A stretch of 47,821 nt of DNA from Lingula anatina. Taxonomy: Eukaryota > Brachiopoda > Lingulata > Lingulida > Lingulidae. The notes beneath the pieces were generated by a model that worked only from the letters and a program-made list of their open reading frames with translations, was not told the DNA's origin and made no database searches. This document shows positions 1 to 12,600 of the stretch, piece after piece. How positions within the stretch are numbered: the stretch's first letter is position 1; every line of letters begins with the position of its first letter. Made by a program: the position numbers and the translations under genes. Where the stretch lies: contig NW_019774114.1 in the NCBI RefSeq assembly GCF_001039355.2, positions 68,221 to 116,041 on the forward strand, in the 5' to 3' direction.

Positions 1-562
1 TGAGTAAAGCTGATGTTATGTGGAATTACAGTCTATTGTTGGACATCAGTAACATGTGTAATTCACTTTGTTTTGAGTGCATTTTTATATTGTTTTCTAA
101 AAAGACTTTCCCAGCGCCAAGAGTTTCATCCTTATCACTTAACAGTTAAGCCTACAGGTTTTAACTCATAATTTTAGTCTCATGTGATATGCGGCTTGCT
201 GGTTGTCACTATCTGGTGTTTGCAGCAGACTGCCTTGGATGAATTCATAATGTAGTATTCATATGCCAAGCTTTCTTTTTGCTAATTTTTACTTGATAAG
301 GATATAAATACTGTACATACCCAAGGGAGTCCATCCAACCAACCCAACATTTTTGTAAGCTGTCCAGATGTCTTTGGAAGTATGGGCCATCTTTTGAGGC
401 TAACGGCTTTCCAAATGATGGCTGGAGATAGCCTTGTTACTGAAATATTTTTACCACCCCCCTTCCTGTCTCAACCCTGTTTTCCATTTCCTCTTGGAAA
501 AAGCAGTGTAACAATCAGTGTCAATGGAAGTGTAATGTTTCGTAAAAAATTTATTATTTTAG

Positions 563-2019
563 GAATTCAGACCAGAACGCTTCTTAAACACAGATGCCAA
601 GAAAACAGACCCCTTTTCCTTTGTTCCCTTTTCTGCAGGTCCAAGGTGAGTTAGAGAAATGGCAATAAAACACTACTTTCCTTAATAGATAACTTGATAA
701 ATTGTCATCATTTTTTGGCAAGAGAAGAAAAGTTGGAATAAAGTATTTTAGGGGGAAAAAAAACTTGATTTTCGATGTTGAATATTCCAGGAATTGTATT
801 GGACAGAATTTTGCTATGAATGAGCTGAAAGTGATGCTGGGCAAGACTGTTCAAAGGTAACCAAAATTATTGTTTTCAATAGACTTGCAGTCATTTCATT
901 ATTTTTGTCTTTTCCATCCCAGCGTACCACAAACTTTCATAGTATCATTTACAACAAGAAAGAAGGGAACAAAGAATATTGCTTGTTCAAGATTTGGTCA
1001 AACAAGGCCGCTTTTATTTTATAATCCCACTATCCTAATCTTTTTAGCAATGTAACAAATTGCTGCCTGTATTAAATGTTATGGCCCAAAGAATTAAAAA
1101 GATATAATTATCATATATTCATGCGACTCCTCATCTTAAAAATTATGATGCAGTGAATCAGAAAAGATTTTTATGTACAAACGTTTTTGCACAATTTTTT
1201 TTTTGTGGTGTTGCGAAGAGGCCATAACCTATTGGCAAGGAGCCCAAGCACACTGGGCAAGGAATACCCCACAAAGGAAAGTCCGGGGAAAATTATGGAA
1301 ATTGTAAACTGTCATAAAGCCTGCAAGACTAAAATAAAAGCTTATCTATTAAAATGGCTTAAATGGAAGTTACATCATTAACAGGACTGCTCCCAGAATG
1401 TAACTGCAATGAATTTTTTTGTTTTCGATACAGTTTAAGAGTTGCGCTGTATCAAAAATACAGTGTTACAATATTCAGTTGTGAAAATAAAATATGAAAT
1501 ACTCCAAAATTATGCCCATAACTACCTGTACTATTGAACTTGAATACAGTTCCTATAAAGACGTTGATGAAAACAAATTCTCAGAAGACATGGGACAAGT
1601 CCCATGGAATACTGTGGAACTGTTTGATAATCCCACTTTGCATGTTTTACCCTCTTAAAATAAATTTTCTGGCCCTTATATATGCAAAGCTGGTAGAGAT
1701 ACACCCGTAGTTACTATTGAACTTGAATACAAAAAAATTGAGAACTTTTGTTTATTACATTTTGTAGAACTTTTCAAGCACAACACTGGAGGTAGTGTCC
1801 CTTTTTTTTCATATGAATGTGCTTATCCAGCTGGTGCTTCAATACCCGGAGGTGGTATCCCCTTTCTGATCCTCTAGTTATTATTATCATCTTTTTTATT
1901 TATCTTGTGATTTCAGTTTTGAGCTGACTTTGGATCCCACTCACCAGTATCTTTACAAGCCTGATATGGTCATGAGAGCTGTACATGGAATCAAGTTATT
2001 CATCAAACACAGGAACTAA
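563..2019 (+). CDS. Cytochrome P450, CYP4 family (C-terminal exons only)
   Basis: Three exons can be joined in phase: 563-645, 791-856 and 1917-2019 (stop TAA at 2017-2019), giving the last 83 residues. Exon one carries the PERF motif (EFRPERF) and the start of the heme-binding loop; the loop FSAGPRNCIGQ is completed across the first splice, with the heme-ligating cysteine in exon two. The tail ends in KLFIKHRN. The sequence NCIGQNFAMNE is typical of CYP4 (especially CYP4F/CYP4V-like) microsomal fatty-acid omega-hydroxylases, so the protein is expected to be a heme monooxygenase on the ER membrane using electrons from P450 reductase. The membrane anchor, I-helix and EXXR motif would be upstream of the window. 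I saw no further exon in 1-562. Splice sites are standard (gtgagt, gtaacc donors). The family call is firm; the subfamily is an inference. Confidence 0.9.
1414..1880. repeat. Dispersed repeat family A, copy 1
   Basis: The interval matches about 3430-3880 in the same orientation. Shared anchors include a block around a cacagt/tacagt-type sequence followed by gaaaataaaatatgaaatac (1484-1503 versus about 3492-3511), and a second block about 330 bp later with gcacaacactggag and caatacccggaggtggtatc. The middle parts are more diverged and differ in length. Copy 1 lies in the last P450 intron and ends just before the final exon. It has no coding capacity. Confidence 0.6.
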
Positions 2020-3103
2020 GGATTGATGTGATTAAAAAGGTCTTTAAAAAAACATTGCTAATTAGAAGTTATTTAGTCTAAGGGGACACTTAAATCATAG
2101 ATCCTAAACAGGTTCTTTGTCTTTGAAAATCAGCATGGTCAGATCATTTTTACATTTTTTTTTTTTTTTTGAAATTATTTTGGGGAGATTTGTACCAAAC
2201 CAAATTTTTGATGTACTTCAAATTTGTTCTGTGACTTTGCATGCAAAGGGAGGCAGTTTCCTTTTTGTTAAAATCAATGTGATATGATTATTTTTAAGAT
2301 GGTTGTTGATTTAATGCATCTTTTTTGCATTATTTCGGCCGTGCATGTTCACTCCATAATTGCCAGACTGCATTTTTGTTTTACTTCAAATTTGTTCAGA
2401 ATCTCTCTTTAGTTAAAAGGAAGGTTAGTTTTGAAAGTCAGCACATTTCCAAATTGCATAGATAATAATAACAGTACTTTGATAGACCCCAAGTTGCAAG
2501 CAATAGACAGCATGAATTTTACTTAACATTTTAAGCAGTGGCAAGAATACAGTGTATTATCATTAAAGCGTAAAGCACAATTACTTACAGCCAGCATTTC
2601 TGAAGATATTTTAGAATTTTTATAGATACCATATATATGTACATGTACATGCAGCAGTACAAGTTAAGTATAATCAACAATGATCTACATGAAATCGAGG
2701 TTATATAATTGACAAGATGGAGTCGATTGAACTGAATTCAGTTAATATTTAATCTTATAAATATTTGAGATGTAAGGAAAGTTTCATATGTCTTTGAAGA
2801 CTAATCAAATTTGAATGATGCAAAATGTTTTCTGTATATAAAACAACACAAGACTGGTAAGTGTTCTGATGAAATGTATTTATCAACATAATCCTTTTAT
2901 TTTTTTTTAAGAAAAAAAATGTTTATGTTTGAATTGCCTTGGCAATCCTGAAGAGAAATGTTAAGGAAATGTCATGTTTGCCAGTGTTTTTCACATTTAT
3001 TGGAATTAATATTATTAAATTAAGTATTATTCTAAGTTTTTGATACATTTATGAATGCTTACATATCAATATTTATGTACATGTGAAATATCAGTATGTG
3101 CAC

Positions 3104-3131
3104 AATTTCTTATAGGGTCCTATAAGAAATT
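3104..3131. repeat. Perfect 13-bp inverted repeat (hairpin)
   Basis: The arms aatttcttatagg (3104-3116) and cctataagaaatt (3119-3131) are exact reverse complements around a 2-bp loop. They are flanked by a short direct repeat of atatcagtatgt on both sides (about 3088 and 3148). This could be a remnant of a small inverted-repeat element, or an RNA hairpin if it is within the P450 3' UTR. Confidence 0.7.
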
Positions 3132-3429
3132 TTCGTAAAGGTGTGCATATCAGTATGTTCCAATATATTTACAGTATGTTACTATATAGCAAGATGATTT
3201 TATTACTTACTAGCAAAGAATAAAATATTGATGCCCAATCATATTAGCCTTAGGGAAATAAGGCCATAAAAAATTAAACATCAAATTATATGTGAAAATA
3301 AAACATAACTTTCCCAAATTTAAATATATGATTATTTACATCCAGAAATTATTATTTTGAGGGCAATCTGAATGCAGCATCCATTCTACTTAATCACTGG
3401 AATGTACTGTACTTGTGAATGCTGTTATT

Positions 3430-3880
3430 TTTCCATACAGTTTACGAGTTGAGCTATATAAAAAAATACAATGGTGCAATATTCAGTAATGAAAATAAAA
3501 TGTGAAATACTCCAATATTAGCAGGGAAATACCCATAGTTACTTTTAACTCTAATACTAGGAAGTCATATACTGGCAATCTAGTTATGACCTTGAAATTT
3601 ACCTTTGTTCGCAAATATCCAAGGTCTTATATTTACCATTGAATCATTTACCAATCTTACTGCAACCTTGAATTTGATCTTTTACGTTTCCCCGTGATTT
3701 GGTTATAAACTGTAATTTTCAAGAAAAAATTAAGAACTCTTGTTTACTGCCTTTTGTAGAACTTGGCAAGCTCAACACTGGAGACGATGCCGCCTTTTTT
3801 GTTTTCCATACAAATGTGCTTACTCCAGCTGGTGTTAAAATACCCGGAGGTGGTATCACCTTTCTAAACCTCTAGTTGAT
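3430..3880. repeat. Dispersed repeat family A, copy 2
   Basis: This is the second copy of the element at 1414-1880, in direct orientation about 2 kb downstream and outside the P450 coding region. The two best-conserved blocks are 3430-3540 and 3725-3880; the latter contains taaaatacccggaggtggta. The divergence suggests an old transposed or segmentally duplicated element rather than a recent copy. Confidence 0.6.
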
Positions 3881-4155
3881 GATTGTTTTATGGGAGATGA
3901 AGCCTTTTTGTTATTCCCTGGATTGTTTTTTTATCACGTTCGTGCAATGGCTGCAAACAGTTCCATTTCGTTTCCAGGTAGATTTTGTGTAGGCCTATGA
4001 AATCAATAAAGATTTATAAAGTGGCTTACATATTAAATGTCTTAACTGTCTCCGTATTATTATCAATTATGAATGAAAACAATCGGGAAATTGGTTGCTG
4101 GTGTTATTGGCACAACCTTGGTTATTAACCATTGTCAAAACGCAATGATGCAATG

Positions 4156-4377
4156 ATTGGCTGTTGTGGTTACCCAATATTATAAGTCCCAAACTCGCTT
4201 CGAAGCAGCATTTACTCAGTTAACTCGTTGTCTTAATGTCTTATACAAGCAAATCAAATTTCCCGCAAGAGTAAAATGAATTACAGAATCGAGTGGATGG
4301 TTTGGTAATCACGTACTGAGACACGCTGCATATAGAAACCGGGGTATTGGTGATTCCAGAATCTAGCTACCACACAG
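4156..4377 (+). promoter_or_regulatory. Candidate promoter and 5' UTR exon of the channel gene
   Basis: An inverted CCAAT box (attgg, 4156-4160) and a direct one (4174-4178) sit beside TATAAG at 4181-4186. About 37 bp farther on is an initiator-like tcagt (4216-4220). A consensus-like splice donor (cacacag followed by gtaaat) lies at 4378, and a matching acceptor precedes the channel start codon near 6650. Together these would make a short untranslated first exon. All elements are simple motifs, so this is an inference; the TATA-to-initiator spacing is slightly long. Confidence 0.3.
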
Positions 4378-6660
4378 GTAAATATTGCAGTGAAATACTG
4401 TGCTATTTTGAGCTTCTCACTTTATGACCAGCATGTAATTTAATTTAATAACATTACGTTTGCATCTACATGTATTAAGCTGAGATTCAAAAATCCTTAA
4501 TTTTCTAAAATATGGCATCACGGGTGATGATACTTTGTTGGTTTAATGCACAAAATATTTATAAGATTAGCGGGATTATGAACTCATTAGAATTAATAAG
4601 GTTGGCTGTAAATGTAATCACTCAACATCGTCCGTAACTATTAAGCTGGCGGCCACATGTCTGTCAATCATGGTTTCTGCAGGCGGTTACTTGGTGCGCA
4701 TGTTTCTAAAACTATCAATACCTGCCAGCCGCATTGTCGCTGCATGCAGGATTTTTTTTTTATTTCTGAGGCATGGCGCCAGAGATTTTCTAGTTGTCAT
4801 TTCGGGAACAGTCTTTTTCCTCCAGGTTGGCTGATCAATTGGCCAAACATGGTCCTGTTCTACTGGAATGTGAATAATGACCCCCCCCCCCAAAAAAAAA
4901 AAAAAAAAAGGGTTCCAGTAGATACCTGTGTAATAGTCTATAAGCCGTATAGTGGGGCATTATAACACGTATTGCAATGCATCGTGTGTATATTTTGGTC
5001 AGTCTGACAACAGAGTTGCATTTTCATTTGGTTTCCACCGATCAACCACAATTACAAGAGTGACAAAGAATTTAACTTTCTTCAAGAGGAATGGGCCGGA
5101 ATTTTTTCCTGTATGCGAATCATTGCTAGACAAGTCCTTGCACTTGGTATCGATGATTAGTACCATTTCTAACTGGATTAGTTTTAAACGAATATCAATA
5201 ATGTAGACTGCCATGCCCCCCTCCTTCATTTCAGATATAAAGATCGACCAGAGCTGGTCACATTAGCAAAACAAATCTAGCAAAGGTTCAGAAAAGACCG
5301 GTGCCTGGATTGTTCAAACATACCGGGTAATCGTAATGTTTTTGAACGTAAGATTACCTCTCTCTGGCACTGATGCAAATGGCTTAATGTACAATTTTTG
5401 TACATGTATATCTGATAAAGTCTCTGGGACCATTAAAAAATCGTTGAAATCTCTTTCCATTTGGTATCCGAGTCAGAAATGTCGATAAATATTTCCTGGA
5501 CTGATGGGGTTGAAACCAGGACACATGTCACAGAGACTAAAACCGCAACATAGCCCATCCGGCCGAACAATGTTCAGCCACTATTGAAATGCACTGAACA
5601 AATGGAAATTAAATATTGTCTAAATCTGATACGATTAGTATCACAGCAAAAACAAATATGAATATCAATTGTGAATAGCATTAGATTTTATCTTACTATT
5701 CTTGACATGTTAAAAAACAAAAGATGATTGGATCTACTACATGATTGTAGTACTTAATATATTATTTAAGCTTAACATACGCACCATTAAAGCTAGGATA
5801 GTGTAGGATAGTGACCATATTTCTCATTGCCATAGGCGCAGTGTTGTGCATCGTTTTTTGCCATAACTAACCAGTTGTCATCAAGTAAGTAAAACTGTTA
5901 TTTTGATTGATAATTTTTCATTTCAAAATCACAAGATTGCATCTACGTTATATCCTTTGATGTGGCTTAGGCTGATGAAAATGAGTAGCCAATGACTTAA
6001 AAAGTCGACATTACGATATTGACGTAAAACCGTTTAACGAATGATTGGCACACATTTAATTACATGTAGTTGTGATAACTAAATGATAAATTGTCAAGAC
6101 AATCATAGTTTGCTTTGATGACCGAACCGGAGTAAGCCAACTTTCAGATTCGCCATAAAACGCAGATTTTTAGGTGCAGATCACAAATCAAATCCATAAA
6201 CTTCAGGTCCGATGGCGAACTATCTTCCTAAAACTAAGGGCTCATTCCCAATGAAACTTAAGTTCTACGTAGATAGATCCAACTCCACTGAATGAAATCA
6301 GATTAACACGCCTCCTCCTGGCGTTGAGTATAAATTAATACAGAAAAGCTGGTGATTATACGAGTACAATATACGTTGGTAACTAGATCTGTTAATCAGA
6401 CCCCGCGGAGTTGGAACGATCTAGGTAGAATGATAGTTTTATTGGGAAAGAGCCCCAAAACTCCTAAAGTCGCCTATCAAAATCGATCCCTTGCAAGTTG
6501 AAGAGTGTCGAAAGCAATAGTTCAGAATAACCGTAAGTAGAAAGTTACCTGAAAAATCAGAAATTTGAAAAGGAGCCGTAACCACCAATATACCTGTGAG
6601 CACGGTCAAATAATTATGACACATATTAATCATATTTGATTTTTTCAGAGGGATCGGAAA

Positions 6661-9600
6661 ATGGAACTTGACAATCTGGCTGAAGTCAAGAAAAAATTAA
6701 ACGAGACTTACAACTACGGTGTCAATGTTATAGACACGGACATCAAAGGGAACGAGGAGGAAAGTGAAAGAGAACCTACATGGAAGAGTGCATTTGCTAC
6801 ATTCAGCACCGTGACCACTTTCCATGGAGTTGGGAAGATAGTTGAAGACACGCCTTTTATGCTGAGAAGGTTTGAAAATCATATGATTGCACCGAAAATT
6901 ATATACTTATTCAGTTTGAAAAGAATGGAATGTCCCTAACCTTCTGCCCTGCTTTGTTTTACCGCTACAAAAACCGGTCATTGTAAGGAGATTCTCGTTG
7001 TTCAGAATATTTTATTTAATGCTTAGCACAATTTTACACGGCTGTATATGTGTGCAAGATGTCGGGAAAAGCAGCTTTTAAGCTGATATGATGCCAAAAG
7101 TCATAGTGACAAATTCATTAAATTCTTATAGAATGAACAAATTTTACATCAAATTCGTCAAATGTCTGGATAGTAAGAAAGGTCAATTATATCAGTGGCT
7201 ACTTAAAAATGTATCTGGTTAGATTTTTTAATTATCTATCTATTCTATCTATTCTATTCTATCTATTCAATCTAAAGTAAAAGTTGTCGAATTTATAATT
7301 TTCATATCTACTCTATTTTTACGCATACTTACAGGTTGCAAAGCTTTGAAGCGAAATGCACCATTTGTTTCCACATTTCTGATGGTATAATTTCAACGTC
7401 CCATGCTACGTCAGGCACAATTTATATGATAAAACATTATATTACAGCGCAATCTATTGTATGCACAACTCGATAAGCGTTACAAAAGCAGCCAAGAAAA
7501 CTAATAAAGAAAATTGACTTTTTAAAAATAAGTATCGATCAAGTTCTAGTTGGTAGTTAATGAAAGTACCTGAGTGCATTAATTGTTCTTGTCAGAACAG
7601 AGGAAGCATTCGCCAATGAATCACCCTCCCAAACAACTCAGACCCTGAGATATTCAGACCATGCATTTTGGTTGTCAATGACGAAATTTGCTTTTGTTTG
7701 AACTGGATAAGGCAGAAAAATCGCCCCCTATGCCGCCAAGAATGTTGAGTGGTGGTATTGTGATGGCATAGATAAAATATCGATTCAGCTCTAGTTGACA
7801 GCTAATGGAAGCACCGGGGTGCATGGTTTATGTTTGAAGAAGCATCCCCCGTTGACACCCCCCCCCCCCTTAAAAAAAACCCCGCACCCTGAGATACGGT
7901 CTGTTGGAAACACTTCCATAACCAGTACCCCTTTGCCATCTTCAATGGCAGAGATATGCTGGGTAGATACAAATCGGTATTCGAAAACACAGGGTTCCTT
8001 AATACTTTGAAACTCGATGTATTTCACCCATGTCTGTAATATACGAGTCGGATATGTCATAATCCATTTTTACCCTCAGTAATTAACTGGGAAATGGTCT
8101 TTATCTGGAAATTATTTTGGCTGATTTGTATTATCAAATCATCAGGAATTGTAAGTTTGGTTTGAAATACTTTATGATATACTCATCCGTATGAGATTTT
8201 CGCAGATTGTCTTCGATTTATTATTGATGAAGCGTGACAGCAGACACTTAAGGGCACTCAAAATATAAAGGCAAAAACAGGCGTTTATGTGAACTTGTGT
8301 CCAATTACTGCGATTGATTACTATACTATGTCACGTTTAAAAAAAACCTTCATTGTGGGGAAAATACAAAAATTGAAAAAACACGAACGAGAGACGAGAT
8401 TAATTTTGTGCGGGTCGATTAATTCATAAAACACATAATGCTGAAGGCATTTTGAATTAATAATAAAGGCAAAATTTACCTTGGGCATCAAGGAATAAAT
8501 GTTCAAAAATCCGTTTTTGGTAATCTGTCTCTCAATCAAAAACAAGGCCAGTTGTCAACAGATCATTGTAGTTTGGGAGAAAACGTGAAAAGGAGACTTC
8601 AGCTGATCTGCTATTATAATATAGGTTGCTTCTGCTCCAAGTCATAAAACATTGTTAAAGGGGTTCCACCCGCCATCGAATTAAACCAAAATTTAAACGC
8701 CTTTTATTTGAACAAAATTCCCATCAAAAATACATTTCATCCTGCATTAACCAACATTTTTTTTTCAGAGTTATATGGATTTTTCTGGTATTGCTTGGGG
8801 CTGGTCTGTTTCTAATGCAACTGATAGGGTGCGTCGTATACTATCGCTCTTGGCCGGTCACGGTCAACGTCAAAATCAACTATGCTGACAAAATTAACTT
8901 TCCTGCCGTTACAATATGCAACCTGAACGCATTCAAGTAAGTTATGTCTTAAAATGTATGTGGACTGTAACTTAATTCCAATTAGCTGATGTACAAACTT
9001 TAAATCCGAAATTTAATATTTTAATGAAACAACCAATGAAGAAGATCTTGACTTTATGCGAGTTTTTTAAGCACCATTCAGTGTTTTAAAATACGTATGC
9101 CACATGTTATAAGTTTGAAGACTATTCAAAATATACACAAAGACAACATTGTTTAAATGGTTGGTTCAACTTGGTTGGGTCCCAAAACAATGCTTACATT
9201 ATTACTTTTTACCTCCAAAATCAATGGCTACTTGGTGAGTTTAACGGGAGGGTGCTAGACAACTCGAGATCTCCACCACATGCCAGTTGGATGATGACGT
9301 CTTTTTCTTAAAAAATACGATTATCGCTGGAAAGACAGTACAGTACAATACATCTACATGTATGCGCACAGAATATGATGTATTGATTGAAATATCTATC
9401 AATTAAAAAAATTGTGATTCTGGTGGAGAGTAGTACATGTTCTAGACTATATTTCTTGTTAAAACATTGAAAGTACCGCTAACTGTTGTTTGGTGACGAC
9501 AGTCCACCTTCATACTAATTATTTACCCTCTACCAGGGCCGCGGATTGATTTTTTACTAGATATTAACGAATATGCCTCTGGTTAAATAGATGACTAATG

Positions 9601-12600
9601 TCTGCAATCTCTCCGCCTCAACAAATATGTCCACAATAATAATTGCGGCCCTGGTAGACGGTACTTATTATAACCGTATTTCAGGATGTCTAAGGCAGCA
9701 GAAAATGGCCACTACGAAATAATAAACGAACTTTACTCGAGTGGGCTCTCTGGGAATCACACAGACAGAACCGGAAATGGCACGATAGAGGACTTATTCC
9801 AACTAAATGCACATACCAAAGAAGATATGATATTAAGGCACGCACATGATACGTTACCATATTTTCCTCAAACCCCTTTACTTTCTCATTGCTACGAGTA
9901 TTCTGGTTTTAATACAGAAGAAAACATTCGTTTTAAACAAAACACAAATTTTTCTCAGCAGTTTTCATTTATCTTCAATTGTAAAGGGATAAATGAAAAC
10001 TGCTGAGAAAAAATTGTGTTTTAAACAAAACACAAATTTTTCTCAGCAGTTTTCATTTATCTTCAATTGTAAAGGGATACACCCTGCTGTAACGTTACAG
10101 AGAAGTTTGGAAAATAAAAAGTGTATACTATGTGTTATCTTATAGTTGCCGCTGGAATAACGGTATCTGTTCCAATTCCGATTTCGAGAAAATTCAAACA
10201 GATCATGGAATTTGTTTCACTTTCAATGGAGGAAATAAACCCGTTAAAACAACAGCTCAGACCGGTAAGTCTAGATCACGGTCGTCTTTGTAACCATTCA
10301 CATTGTGATGTGTTATGTAATTGATATTAGAATTAAAGCCACCCTTTATGGGTAGTGAATCCATTTCCTTTACGTACACATGTTATTCAGGATTGTTGAA
10401 ACATTTTCATTCTTAATTCCCATTAAAACGACAGATAATAATTGGCAGCTTTTACCATCTTTTTGTGCAAATAAGGATTTGGCCAAAATAGCTAAATTTG
10501 CGAAAATAAATACCCGGCAAATGAATAAATAACAAGAAAAGGAAAAACTTGCTTTTATTTTAATAAATTTCTGTCAAATGCATCAGCGACAAAGGGTGAT
10601 ATCTTGGCGCAATATGAGGTATTTATACATCTACAGTATGTACAGCGTTACTCAAAAAGGCGAGATGGATGTAGAATAGCAGATCTGGAGACATCCAGAA
10701 GTACGTAAAGAGGGCTTCATATGATTTCAGGCGCTGAACACGGCCTTAGGCTGACAATCAACATAGAACAGTATGAGTACATGAGCGGTCCATTTGGTTC
10801 TGCTGGCCTCAAGGTTCTCTTACACGAGCAGCACGAGGTCCCCTTGGTGCGGGATTTGGGGCAAGCCATACCACCCGAATCACACGCCTTCGTGGGAATG
10901 TCTGTTATTAAGGTATTTTGAAACGCTCCCTTATTGCCAGTTAGGAACTTGATCATAACTATTTTTCAGTAATTAGCACTTACCCATTGACTTGTTGATT
11001 CTAAGATAATGACTTCCTTTAAAACTATTCAGCTCGTGTAGTAGCCTACTGTATGCCTGCAAGAGAAACGGCCCCTTGTTGCCCTTTAGGTACCTGATCA
11101 TAAAAATCTCTCGGATAAAATTGTATTAGCACCTGCCGTTTATAGGAAGTAAAAATTTAGATAATGGTGTGTTTTTGAAATTATGCAACTTCTTCAAACC
11201 TTCTGCCTATAACCCTATAACAAGGTACTTTTAAAATGGTAATTCCAGCATGTGAAACCATATAACCTGCATCCTATTCTAAATACCTGTCGGACCCCTT
11301 GGACCTCTCTCCCGCACAACCAATGCTTGGTCAGTTTCGAACCTCGGAACGAAAATTGGTTTTAGATTATAGTCTTATATTTTTAGTCTATTTTATACAT
11401 GATAGAACAGTAGTCAACTAATATGGAAATATAAGGATTATCGCCGAATTTAATGAGACCCAACTTTTTGGTTCTGAAGTTATGACCAATTTAAGTCTGA
11501 TTCATTCATTCTTTCATTCATTTATTTGTTGGTTAGTTGGTTGTGGAACCTGTCCCTGTTTACAACTATCCACAAAGCGTTCCGAAAACGTTTTGTCTGG
11601 ACGGTTAAAAGAAATTACATCCGTGTAATTGCAGGTGGAGAACCTGATCCCTCCGCATGGTAAATGTGGCAGTCGTGAGCTGAGGTATTATGACTATTAT
11701 TCAGTTCCAGCCTGTGATCTGGACTGTGAGGCAAGACACGTGGTAGAACAATGTGGTTGCCGCGACTTTTACATGCCGGAGATATATACAGGTACCAGTT
11801 GTCTTAACCACAATGTAACAATATTTGTCCAATTTGTATTATGTCTTTTATGGAGTATTTTAACTGTGCATCCAGAACACTTCAGCATTTAATCATCGCG
11901 TGCACTTAATATACTTTTTTTGAAAAAGGAATGACTTAAAGTTACAATTCTTCTGAACAGTTGTTGTTGTAAAAAAATGAAAAAATCGGAAAATTTGGAA
12001 AAATCACATGATTTGTTTAATATTTTGTATTAACGTTCAACATCATTCATAACTTCACCCTAGGGCACCCTTCTGTATGTAATCTGTCAACTTACGCCAC
12101 TTGCTTGAGACCCAGTTTAGGTAAGTGTACGAGGAAAACTGTGGTTAAGACGAGCAGCAAAACTAGCTGACTGCCTTTTCATCTTGAGTTTCGCAAACCG
12201 TCTTCATTGGAGCCTCCTTTTTTCCTAATGTTGCATTGAATATATCTATTCAATCTAAATGACATAATTTGCCATTAGCAAATGTTACAGAAATTTAAAA
12301 GAAGTTAATTGCTTTCAGAAACGTACGAACGCAGTGCTGAGGCGTGTCCGTGTCCAGTACCCTGTAATAGAACGCTGTTCGACACGACGACCACATACGC
12401 CACTATTTCTAATTTCAATACCGAAACCTGGCTGAGAAGTGAAGGCTTACAGCTGCTTCAAAAGAAATACGTCAAAGCAAGAGAAATTCGACAAAAGGTT
12501 GATCAAGCCATACGCACGGACGACGAGGCTAAATTTAAAGATTTGTTGGAGAAATATGAAGATATACTTCGCTTTTTCGATAACATAACAATTATTCTCA

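Larger units (their letters stand above)
2020..6660. other. Intergenic: P450 3' side, repeats, upstream region of channel gene
   Basis: I see no convincing protein-coding gene here. Short reading frames around 4657-5230 lack splice support and recognisable motifs, and overlap on both strands. Contents: the second copy of a ~450-bp repeat (about 3430-3880), part of another dispersed repeat (about 2935-3100), a perfect short hairpin (3104-3131), possible P450 polyadenylation signals (AATAAA at 3219 and 4005, neither decisive), a C-run followed by an A-run near 4881-4909, and a candidate core promoter near 4156-4220 with a donor-like site at 4378. The acceptor ending at about 6650, just before the channel start codon, suggests that part of this interval is a 5' UTR intron. 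Confidence 0.6.

Noticed and set aside
1-562. An additional upstream P450 exon
   Set aside because: I could not find the expected residues preceding the PERF exon, nor a matching donor, so this part is treated as intron.
4657-5229. Short frames of 70-100 residues on both strands
   Set aside because: No motif, no splice context, and a homopolymer run inside one of them.
9838-10006. Continuation of the channel reading frame past exon 3
   Set aside because: It runs through the fold-back repeat and has no family similarity; skipping it restores the conserved ectodomain.
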